Below, one piece after another: positions 1 to 10,900 of a DNA stretch of 64,000 nt (position 1 is its first letter; each line of letters starts with the position of its first letter). The DNA comes from Macquaria australasica (lineage: Eukaryota > Chordata > Actinopteri > Centrarchiformes > Percichthyidae): positions 62,001-126,000 of the forward strand of contig SEMN01000124.1 in assembly GCA_005408345.1 (NCBI GenBank). Direction: 5' to 3'. The translations under genes and the position numbers were made by a program. The notes beneath the pieces are model-generated. The model worked only from the letters and a program-made list of their open reading frames with translations, did no database searches and had not been told where the DNA came from.

Positions 1-251
1 GGTTGCCGTTTGAGTTTGTACAGCACACATACTGCGTTAGCCGTGCTGGCCTACTTTAAATTCATTTAACAAGCAAGCAAGTAAACGTTGCCCTTGGCGG
101 TTTACTGCGATGCTAATGAATGCTGGTTCAAGCGCTGTCGTTAATGGCAGACGATTAAGCTAGCTGCCCCGCTTCGCATCAGCGTTACGGTTTCATGTTC
201 TCACTGAAAGCGTTATTAAACTGTGTGTTGTCTCCCCCTCCACCTCGCCAG

Positions 252-3200
252 GTATAGAAAACCTGCCCTTCGAGTTGCAGAGAAACTTCAATTTAATGAG
301 GGACCTAGATCAACGCACAGAGGGTGAGAACGATGAACTGCAGCTGGTGTGGATTTTAACCCTGAATTGCTGTGAAAACGCATGTAGTAAAAGAGAGCCG
401 TTAAATCACACTGTGCCACTTACATCTCATCTTTAAACTGTATGATCTGTGCAGTGGGTCGGGACCTCCTAGGGAAGTCTAAGGGGTCACCAGATGATTA
501 AAGGAAAAAACAAGTGATATACAAAATGATGTATAGACTTTTTTCTCTCTTTAATATTTGTACTTTTTTATACTTATCCTTTTTTTGTGAAATACTGGAT
601 ACTTTGACTTCTTCAGGCCGTTCTTTGATTGAACTGCTTGCAATAATAATCTGTGATGAGTAGTAGACTTAACTTAATTTTAAGGGGTCACAAGCCAAAA
701 AGTCTGGAAACCACTGATCTACAGTAGAGTACTAGTACATCATACTCCCCACCAGTTTGTAAAGGTTTCTAAAGAACAGCAGTGTGGTAATAATTGACTT
801 TTGTCAATTTAGCGTGATAAGTTGTGAGGGGTGTTTAAATTCACAAAATATACTAGCCAGTATCCCAGCTATTTACTGTTTTGCTCAACATGAGCTGTTT
901 ATAAGCCTAAATAAAATGTACATACATGTATGTTAAAGAAGAAAACAGAAGCCTAATATTTAAGTATATTGTCACTGGAAATATTTTGTGTATATTTCAG
1001 AAGTATTAATTGTACACAGTGAAGTTTTATCACATTGGTAACATTGACTTAACAGGTACAGTGTTGTTTTAGAAGTCTTACTCCATGTCTCTCTTTTAGA
1101 TCTAAAAGGACAGATAGACTCTCTGGCTAAAGAGTACACAGCCAACGCCAGGACTCTTTCCTCTGAGCAAAAGTTGTCCATACTGAGGCAGATTCAGCAG
1201 TCTTACAGTAAATGCAAGGAGTTTGGAGACGATAAGGTGCAACTGGCCATGCAGACCTATGAGATGGTTAGTATCTTAGAAATAAACATAATGTTTTGCA
1301 TACATCTGTAGGTAATATGAGTGGGAAAACTTGTACAATCGATATATCTACTGTGCTGAATGTACATGAAATGTGCACCACAATCAGTCTGCTGAAGTTC
1401 TATTTTCTGCAGGTCGACAAACACATCAGGCGTCTTGACACAGACCTGGCTCGGTTTGAGGCTGACCTGAAGGAAAAGCAGATTGAGAGCACGGATTATG
1501 ATTCCACCTCCAGTAAGGGGAAGAAAGGTGTGTGTCCATTGTATTTGCTTAATATATTTTTATCTTTTGCACCGAGGACTGTCAGGGCAACCAAAACTAA
1601 ACTAAGTGGAATAATAAAGTGATTGTGTAATTCCAGCTGAGTCCAGACAGAAGGAAAAGAAGACAGCTAAAACAAGGTCTAAAGTGAAGAGTTCAGATGA
1701 AGATGGCAGTCCCAAGAGTGCACAGAAGAAAGTCAAACTCCTTCAGCCGTACGTTGTGCATCTACTTTCCAGCTTGGCCAAGTGTTTACTCTTCATGTTC
1801 GAAGCCAAACATTTTTAGTTAGGTTTATGATCATACTCCCATTCTTACTTGCAATACTTTCCCCCATCATCAGAGGAGAATTCAACAGCCCTACCACCAA
1901 CTTTGGGAATGTGCACCCATCTGATGTGTTGGACATGCCAGTGGACCCCAACGAACCCACCTACTGTCTGTGCCATCAGGTGTCTTACGGCGAGATGATC
2001 GGCTGTGACAACACTGATGTGAGTTTTGTTTTATGGCCCCCTTTCAGTCTCCGTCAGGGGATCGCATGAAGTGCTTTTTTGGTTTGTAATTTACACAAAT
2101 CCTTTTACAAGATGTTGAGGTGGGACTTAATATTGTGAGAAATTTGGTTTGAGAATTTAAAAGTAGGTGGGATAAACGCTACAAAAAAAGACACTGACAT
2201 TGCTCTTTACTTTACTTTTGTGGATAAATAATGCTTTACATCAGTTGCACTTACAGAAGAGGTGGAGGTGGATGAAGTGGAAAAGCTGTTATTGATGTTG
2301 GTTATGTTGTGAATTGAAACAGAAAGAAGAAAAAGGGATAAATGGAATAAAACAGGATAGAAAAGAGGAGAAAAGTGACGAGAGCTCACTGCATGGTGCT
2401 CATTGCAAATACAAGTAGTCCTACAGAACGTTTGTCTAGTGGCTACAGGCCACATACAAAGAAATTATGTAATAAAATACACGTGACAATTATGTAGTAA
2501 AGACAGTAATTAGAGACAATTGTGATTATTATAATGGTTGTTATCAAAACACATTTGCATTTGTACTTGCACAAACTAGAGTGTATTGGTTTTCTGTGTA
2601 GTTATGTACCTTGTGGATTCTGTATCTATTTTTTTCTACTGCTGGTTAGTTTCATTGCCTTAAAGTCTGTAATCAAATTTTATTGAATGGAATTTTTCAT
2701 TCCCAACATTCCCAAGAGCAAGATCCAATAGCAAAATAATGACATGTTACAGGAAGAGGAAAGGTGGAATTTTTGCATATGATAAAAAAAACCCCAATAC
2801 ATCTGAGAACACAAAAGACCACACAAAATGTATTTATTAATTTCATGGGACCTTTAATGTGAATGGCCTGTCCAAACAATGTATGAGTTTATGTGTGTAT
2901 TTATTTAAATTACATTAACAAGAAATGCCATTCAAGTATCACAAAGGTCAACAACAATGTACCTTTATGGTACAGGCATGGAATTGAGAAGATTTAATAA
3001 GTATAATGATAAGAAATAGATGTTTTAATAATGTTATATATCAATAACCAGTTATTGTACATAGAGTACATGTACATATATTTCCTAGATGCTAACCACA
3101 AGTTAAGAGGGTTTAGGAGTCCTGCAGTCTCGTGCCCCTTCCTCTGTGGATAAGGTCACAGATGACAGAGCCAGTGATTCATTACACACATACTGTATGT

Positions 3201-3571
3201 GTTATCTCTCCTTTAAAAGATTGATTTTGTTTTTGATCATGTGTTTTGAATGTCTGGACTAAGCGCTCCCAATACTTAACTATACATTATCGTTTTTTTG
3301 TTTTTGTTGTTTTTTTTTTTTTTACTTTAGTGCTCCATTGAGTGGTTCCATTTTGCATGCGTGGGTCTGACAACCAAACCAAGAGGCAAATGGTAAGAAA
3401 CTCAGTAAAACTGATCTGGAGGCTGTAATGTTCTATCCTTTTTTCAATATGTGCAATAAAAGTATGAATTGTTACTCAGTAAACTCAGTCAACTGAATGT
3501 TTTTGCTGTGTTTTTTGTCGATGCCATGCAGGTACTGTCCACGATGCTCTCAAGACAGAAAGAGAAAATAA
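252..3571 (+). CDS. ing4: ING4, inhibitor of growth 4 (first exon outside window)
   Basis: Chromatin reader of the HBO1 histone acetyltransferase complex; the ING4 PHD finger binds H3K4me3. Seven exons are seen: 252-323, 1100-1266, 1413-1527, 1637-1748, 1874-2018, 3331-3392 and 3532-3571. They join in frame to 236 residues plus TAA. The N-terminal ING dimerisation helix begins IENLPFELQRN and runs through DDKVQLAMQTYEMV and DKHIRRLDTDLARFEADLKE. A Lys-rich basic linker follows (KEKKTAKTRSK). The PHD finger starts at YCLCHQVSYGEMIGCDN and keeps the Cys4-His-Cys3 pattern, ending CPRCSQDRKRK. The KEKQIES stretch favours ING4 over ING5. The short first coding exon (expected to hold the MYLEHYLD-type start) is absent from 1-251, so the gene is cut by the window edge and the window opens in intron 1. 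Confidence 0.93.
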
Positions 3572-3882
3572 AGACGCCTGGTTTTCCTGGAACAAAATGT
3601 GGACACTGATCAGATGGAAAATGAGAAGAATATTTCTTCATTAGTAACTAGAATTTTTGTTTCTCATCTTCCTTAACATTTGGTGCTTTTTCTTTTGGTT
3701 TGCGTAATTTGCCTGGGCCTGATGCAGTGTGTGTGTGAAGGAGCCATGTGGTTACAAATGTATTTAAATATTGATTTTTTTTATTTTTAAATGGTTAACA
3801 ATAATTTTGTTTTTTTGTTTTTTAGTTATCTTCGGTGCTCTTTTTGTGACTTCTTTTTTTACATTTTGTTTTACAAGTGAAT

Positions 3883-3888
3883 AATAAA
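3883..3888 (+). terminator. Poly(A) signal of ing4
   Basis: AATAAA lies about 310 bases after the ing4 stop codon, following a T-rich 3' UTR. It is the first canonical signal downstream of the stop and the likely cleavage signal. Confidence 0.6.
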
Positions 3889-3899
3889 CACTACAACTG

Positions 3900-4400
3900 C
3901 CCCTAATGGTTTAACAGTTCCAAGTTGTCACAATACTTTATACTGTATTCACATGTACAACTACACAATTTCATTATTTTCTCTGAAATCAATTTGCCCA
4001 TGGATCAATTTTTGCTTTGTTGTATAGTTAGTTTCTTGTGCTTAGCCTTGGAACACTAGTTTTATGTTTTAAGTATAACAAGAGGGCAAAAGAGTGTGAA
4101 GACAAATGCTGCATCCTGACGGTATTAGTCACCTGTGGTAGTGAGTTAAACCATTTCATTTTAACATTGGATTGAGTGCTGTATAGAAAGTAAGACATTT
4201 CGTCAAAAGTATTGTCATTTCTGTAGCTGAAACATTGGTACAGAGGAGAGGGGGTGATTGTGTTTTCAATCATTTGAATACAGCTACTACCTCAAAAAAA
4301 AAACCTGCCTTTGTGCTCCTTTGTCTCTTTGTTTTTCTCAATTCTGTGTAATTTTAATCCGACAGTCGAGCTTGGACGACGCGCTGCAGCGCTCGTCGTT
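3900..4400. other. Intergenic spacer ing4-ncapd2
   Basis: No coding exon, RNA gene or recognisable repeat was seen here. The final part becomes CpG-rich as it enters the ncapd2 promoter. Confidence 0.6.
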
Positions 4401-4603
4401 TGCCAGTAGGCGGTAGTGCTGCGTGAAACTCCCTGGCAGCGAAAGCGCATGCGTGTGACGTCAGAGACCCGTTGCTTTGGCGCCATGCGCGAACAGATTT
4501 GAAAGTCGGCGGACTCACGTCGCTGGCGGACAGAGGACAGAGTCGATCACACCTTTGTCTTTACTGGCCGAAGTTGTGGACAGCGGGTCTGCAGGCGTTA
4601 CAG
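4376..4603 (+). promoter_or_regulatory. ncapd2 promoter and non-coding exon 1, with E2F, CRE and CHR-like sites
   Basis: A CpG-rich segment contains TGACGTCA (4456-4463, CRE consensus), TTTGGCGC (4476-4483, E2F consensus) and TTTGAA (4498-4503, the cell-cycle homology region core). There is no TATA box. The non-coding first exon ends at 4603 with a strong donor (ACAG followed by GTGAGC). E2F plus CHR is the known arrangement in promoters of G2/M genes controlled by DREAM and B-MYB/FOXM1 complexes, which fits a mitotic condensin subunit. The sites are seen directly; their function is inferred. Confidence 0.55.
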
Positions 4604-4943
4604 GTGAGCGTCATGTTTCTAAGTTAGTAAAACGGGTCGTTGGCGAAGTTTAGCGGTCGAAACGTCACAGCCAAACGGTTACGCCAGCCTAGCTAGTTAG
4701 CCGGCTAACGTTGCTAGCACTAGCAGTAGCTGTTTGTCTGACTAGCTTAGGTCACAACAACAAAGCTGTACTGTTTGGTTAACTGAAAGACTTTCTTCCT
4801 AAGTCAGTCATACCGACTACACTCCAACGATACGTTTTAGCTGTAGCGCTACAGTCTTTACAATGCGAATTAAGTAGCTAGTTCAGTTAACGTTGATTAG
4901 TATGCTAATCAAATGTTTCCTTGTTTCTTGTCTTGACGCAGGG

Positions 4944-7900
4944 ATGTCGTGGGACTTTTTTGTGCCTGTGTGCGTGGGTGACCTGGTGAAGACTGGGGGC
5001 ATCAACCAGTACGTCGTTCAGGATGTGGTGCCCCCAAAACATCTGCTATCCTATCTCAGTAGTAAGTATTGGACTTGTATAAGTTCTGGTGCTGTTCTCT
5101 GTCAGCCATTTTCATTTGGGCTGGCATGTTTGTGACTTATCTGAGGTTTCCATCTCTCTTGCACACAGAATTCAAGGCAGCATTGAGAAGCCAGGGACCT
5201 ATGTGTATACTGGAACACTTTGACACAGGCTACAGCGTCCTACAGTAAGTATTGATCACATAGCTTGCTGTAGTTATTGCTATTAAGAAGTGTATGAGTA
5301 CAAAGGTACTTTGTTTACTTTTTAAGGCACTGCAACTCAGTGGAGCTGGGTGTGAAAGAGGATGCTCTGGAGTTACTAGTACAAGGTAAGACCTTTTTTA
5401 TGGTTAAATTGACAAAAATACTACCTTGATATGCTGGGATGATCACACATCTGGATTTTTTTCCTTTCAGTGGTTAGTGGCCTGGCTGCTTCCCTGCCGG
5501 CACTTCTCGTCTCCACCTCCGTCTCAGCTGCAGAACGCAAAGAGAAACTTAATGCAGTTAAAATGAGTGTCTACCTGCTCTGCAAACTCACCGAGACCCT
5601 TGAGAGTGACTCCTATAGACAGAGTATTGTGACGGCACCTGGGAAGGTATGGTTACAAGAGACATGGCTAAAAAATACTTTGTTAATGGCTATGTCGGTA
5701 AATTGTTCTGTGTTTAACCATTTTAAATGCCCACTGATGAGATCATGGCAAGTTTTATGATACAGTCAGACCAAGAGATTGTGGTCTCTAGCCTGCTGTT
5801 AGATGGGTAGTCTTGGTAGTGTGGTAGAGTTTCATTGCACTGCTGTAAGGGCCCATCCACGGTTAACTTGTCACCTTCTACAACCTCTGGCCCCCTAGAG
5901 CAATGGGACGGCACAGGTAGGAGATGTCAAACAAAGTGCGTTTGTTTGTTTGTCTTTGTGTTTGTGTGTTGTATGAATGTATATGTATCAGCTGGCAAGA
6001 GGCTATAGTCTCAATATAGTTGGTTTGGCAGGTATGAACTACTCTTTGGTAATCTGAGGGCATGTATTGTATGTTCATTTTAATTACACTGAGACCATTA
6101 TTTGAGTCCAGTATCTATGAAGCTTAACCGATTTTAATTTATCAGCTTTTGTCTCTTGCTCAGGGTGGTAAAAAAGGCAAAGCTGGCGGAGAAGGACTGC
6201 TGCAGTGGGACTCTGAGCGAGAGAAGGTGCTGCAGGCCCTCGTCCAGCTCCTCCAGCTGGATATCCGTTCCCTCTGGAGTCTCTCCCTGGTGGAGGAAGA
6301 GTTCATCAGGTACTCTGCTGACTGGGGAGCTCTGTGCAAGAGTACATTATCAGGCTTTGCTGTTTTAATTTAGTTAGTTGGTGTAATTTCCCACTTTATC
6401 TTTACTTTTCCATTAATAATGTCACACCAAACTTAATAAGGGTTGGTGATCCTGGAACTGTGTTAAATTGCTTAATTTAATGTTTCCATTGTGAACATTT
6501 CCTCACAGTCCTAGCTTTTTATTTTCAGAAGAAAGGATATGTAGTGATTGTTTGCTACAGATGATTAGTTTTTTTTTTTTTTTTTGTCATGTCAATACCA
6601 GCTCTTAATACTTCAAGATCAAACATAAAACAGGTTTTTTAGTGGTTAGCCTCAAGAACCATCATCAACACGTAGTCAGTATAGTTCTGCTAAATTTTCG
6701 AATGTATACAAGCCTTTTTCAGGTTGTACCACAACACAACAAACTTTTAATTCTTTGTTCTGTCCCTTTCTTCTCTTAGCTGTGTGACCTGCTGCTGCTA
6801 TAAACTACTTGAGAACCCAACCATCAGCCATGTCAAGAGCAAACCCACCAGAGATTGTATAATCCACCTTCTGGGGGTGCAAATCAAGAAGTACAATCAC
6901 CTCCTGGGTTAGTCTCTCAGTAGTCACATGCTTAACCTTATAACTGAGGAAGCATATCAATAATGTCAGTTTCAAGAACATCATGTATAAAGAGCAAAAA
7001 GCAACAATACAATACCTCCTGTTATTCAGCATTCATTGCTGATTTGGGGTTGTGGTAACATTTTGATTTGAGTGTCTACTATCTCTAAACTCTTACAGGT
7101 GCAAGTGTAAAGGTGATCCAGTTGCTGCAGCACTTCGAGCAGTTGTCATCTGTGTTTGCCCAGGCAGTGTCTGTGTGGAGCACAGAATATGGAATCGGGG
7201 CTATCATAGGAGAAGTAATAAGGTCAGTAAGCATAATGTGTTTCAAACAAGCAGGTCTCTTTGTAAATATATTTATGGAAATTGATTCTCTGGCTGCAAA
7301 TGACCATGTTTCATACCTTATTTTTCTTATTCCCCCAGGGAGATTGGTCAGAAGTCAAGCGAGGAGCTTGCTAGAGAGGGGTCAGGGGTCAAAGCTTTTG
7401 CTACCTTCCTTTCGGAACTTGGTGCCCTGGTGCCTGAATTAATTATCCCCAACATTAGTGTGCTAATCACACACCTGGAAGGAGAGGTACTGCACACTTG
7501 AACATGTTCATCCTGCTAATATTGAATTATTAATTTACAGCTCCTGGATGGGAAAACTAGTGTCCTTTTTAATAGAAGCATGCTGCGACATTGATCTGGC
7601 ATAAAAGTTTATGTGGTAATGTAAAGGAGTAACCCTTAATTTTAATGACTCGTCACTATGGTAGCTTTTCTGTGTGAGCGGAAGAAAGTCCCTATGAGAG
7701 CACACACACCGCTTGATTGAGTTGAGAGATTTCCATCCTCCACAAATCACTGCTCTTTGTGCCCTTCAAGACTTTCTGTATTGAGTTTTATGTAGTTTAG
7801 CCAGTCTGGGGAGGACTGAGCTGTCTGGTTCATAAATTTCATTTACTGCTGCTAAGGCCCTGTCATTATTCTGGGTTGTGGTTGGCTTGTGCAGTAAAGT

Positions 7901-10900
7901 CAACACATATTAAAAGAGATGATACAAAAGAGAAGCAGAAGAAGCAGGGTTCTTTCTTTTTATTGTAAACGTTTTCTGTGATAGAGTGCTATACTGTTTT
8001 CTGCTTCACAGGGTAACAGACCACTAGTTGAAATATTTTCACACAAGGCAGGGACTTCACAGCATCCAATAACATTTTAGATAGTCTCCAAGTGTGAGTT
8101 TGCATTCACTGCTTTATGAAGTGACTCAGAAAGGAACTTGAAGAGCAAAAATTGTCGTCAGTGCTCAAGTATGAATTTCTGCTTTTTTATTTGGACAAGA
8201 AGTTCTCTTGCTCATGTGCAAGTTTTGCTATGACAATGCACCACTTATATAGGGCTTGATGAGTGTACCAAAATGTGGTACGGACACAAGAAAATTGACC
8301 AAAAAGCACAAAGTCTTTGATTCTTCAGAGAAATGTCCCTTCCACACACATACATCTTAAGTTTATTTTTCTTCCCGCTCAGTTCAGGTTTTGCCCAGTG
8401 ATGAGACCAAGGCGAATACGAGCTAACTGAATGAGAGTTGGGTTCTTCTTGCCTTGACTGGCAGGTAATCTTGGCAGTGCAGAGGAGGATTACTGCTCTG
8501 CTGTAAGGGCCTGCCTACAGTGACTTGGCTCGACCCCAAATTATTCCTCTACAGTCACAGCAGAGTAATTGCTGGGATGAAGCTGACAGTGTGTGTCTGT
8601 GTGTGCATGTGTAAGAGGCAAGGAGTTCACCCAGCTCTCTTTGCTGTTCAATTAGCAATGAGTTGCTTCTTTGGTAATCTGAGGGCAGAGCTCAAAAACT
8701 CATCTGGACACAAAGTCATTTGTTTATACTTTTATTTGCTCATGTAGTTCTAATGCACATATGCAAGTTCTGTTATTCTTGCATGATTTGCCATGAAATG
8801 CCACAATACATAAATCCTCATTAAGAGTCCATCATTGTCATCAAACTAAAATATTATTTTACTAACACAAGAATAAGATTAGATGCAGACTAATTCCTGA
8901 TTACCCACTTTTTTCCAGAGCCATGCAATGCGTGTTGCTGTGTGTGAGGTGCTGGGAGAGATTCTCGTGCGGGTCCTGTGTGGTGACGGACTAGATGAGT
9001 CTGGTAAAGCTGACCGTGACCGATTCTTTGACACACTGCAGGAACATCTGCATGACACACATTCCCATGTCAGGGCACGTGTGTTGCAAGTCTACACGCG
9101 CATCGTCAACAGCAAAGTATGTTTTCATTGACTTATAATGTATCTGTAATGCACGTTGCTAAAGTCTCCCTTGGTAATAAAAATGGTCTTTATGTGTTTA
9201 GGCACTGCCCCTGTGTAGGTACAGTGAGGTGATGGAGCTTGCTGTGGGACGACTGATTGACAAATCTATAAATGTGGTGAAGAGCGCCATCCAGCTGTTG
9301 GCAGCCTTCATCGCACACAACCCCTATAGCTGCAAGGTAACTTATGATTTAGACCCAGAGTAGCAGACTTTTTCTTTTTCAGATTTCAAGATCTCACTGG
9401 AATATGTTCTTGTTTCTTTCAGTTGAGCAGTGCAGATCTGAAGAAACCGCTAGAGAAAGAGGCCGTTAAACTCAGAGAGATGAAAGAGAAATTGGAGGAA
9501 AAAGCACCAGGTGAGGGAAGAACCATGTCATCTTTCAAAAAATTAAATGTTTATTTTTCTTCATTCTCAGTCAAATTTTGCCCAATGATGAGACCAAGGC
9601 GAATACGAGCTAACTGAATGAGAGGTGGGTTCTTCTTGCCTTGACTGGCAGGTAATCTTGGCAGTGCAGAGGAGGATTTCTGCTCTGCTGTAAGGGCCTG
9701 CCTACAGTGACTTGGCTCGACCCAAATTATTCCTTTAAAGTTACAGTGGAGTAATCACTGGGATAAAGCTGACAGCGTGTGTGTGTGTGTGTGTGTGGTC
9801 GTGTGTGTATTTGTGTACATGTGTAAGAGGCAAGGAGTTCATCCAGCTCTCTTCTCGCTGTTCAGTCAGCCATGAGTTGCTTCTTTGGTAATCTGAGGGC
9901 CAAGTTCCGAAACTCATTTGAACTCAGCAGACCAGGTCTGTCCACTAAAAGATTCACATATGTAACTTTCAGCCATATTGCACAGTTATTAAAAATTTTG
10001 GATTTTTATTAAGTGCCAGGAGTTCCTTTTTAGAGTTTGAAAGCGCTTTTAGTCAGAAGTAACAATAATCACCAAAATTCCTGTAGTTTTAGATGCATGC
10101 AAAAAACTCCCTTGAATTGAATCCAGGGACAAAAAAATCAGTATTGTAATTGGTTATTTCCAAAAGCATTTAAATGCAGCATTAAGTAGGTCATTTCAGC
10201 ATTAGGGTTATGATTATGTTTCTTTTAAAAAATATATACATTTTTCAAAATGGGTAGGAAAATTCGTAACTAGTTAATGAAGCTTCAACCAGTCTGGTTT
10301 TCTAGCCACTGTCAGAAATCCCTTCATTTTTGTTCTTTGTTAGTGTTCGAAAGAACACAACCTCATGTATCAAATACAAGAGACTCCTGGTACACCAGGA
10401 AAACGTTACAAAATATGATCAAGTGGTGGCACTCTAGAGCACAACATTACAATCTAGATTTTTAACTACATGAACAGGTGTCTTACCATTCTGTACTAAT
10501 GCTAATTGATTTCTTTTTTTAATCATTTTCTGTCCGTTGTTCCTCTGAAACTTTCTATGCAGCTCTAACCCGAGTCACCCTTCTTTCCTTCCCCTTTCCC
10601 TTCTGGCAGTGGCTGTGATTAAAGCATCTGAGCTGTGGGCCGCCATGGAGCCTGAGCTGCTCGTCACTGTCAGGACAGAGCTGGAGCCCACAAGTGAAGC
10701 AGAGCAGGAGGAGGAAGACGACAGGGATGTGGAGGAAGAAGATGACAGAGCAACCGCAGTGAAGATTGCTCAGTACCTCCGTGTCAACAAATACAGGTGA
10801 AGCTAATCACCAGTGTTGGCCTGGGTAAAACTTGACAGAAGTGTCACTACATGAAGGATTTTTTTCCCTCCCATACTGTCAATTAGCCAACAATTTGATA

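Noticed and set aside
1..251. First coding exon of ing4
   Set aside because: No MYLEHYLD-like sequence with a donor is present; the segment is intron ending at the acceptor before 252.
7770..7870. Possible fifth U85-like relic (TTTCATTTACTGCTGCTAAGGCCC resembles part of copy A)
   Set aside because: Likeness is limited to about 25 bases; no C box, D box, U5 guide or paired arms could be found around it.
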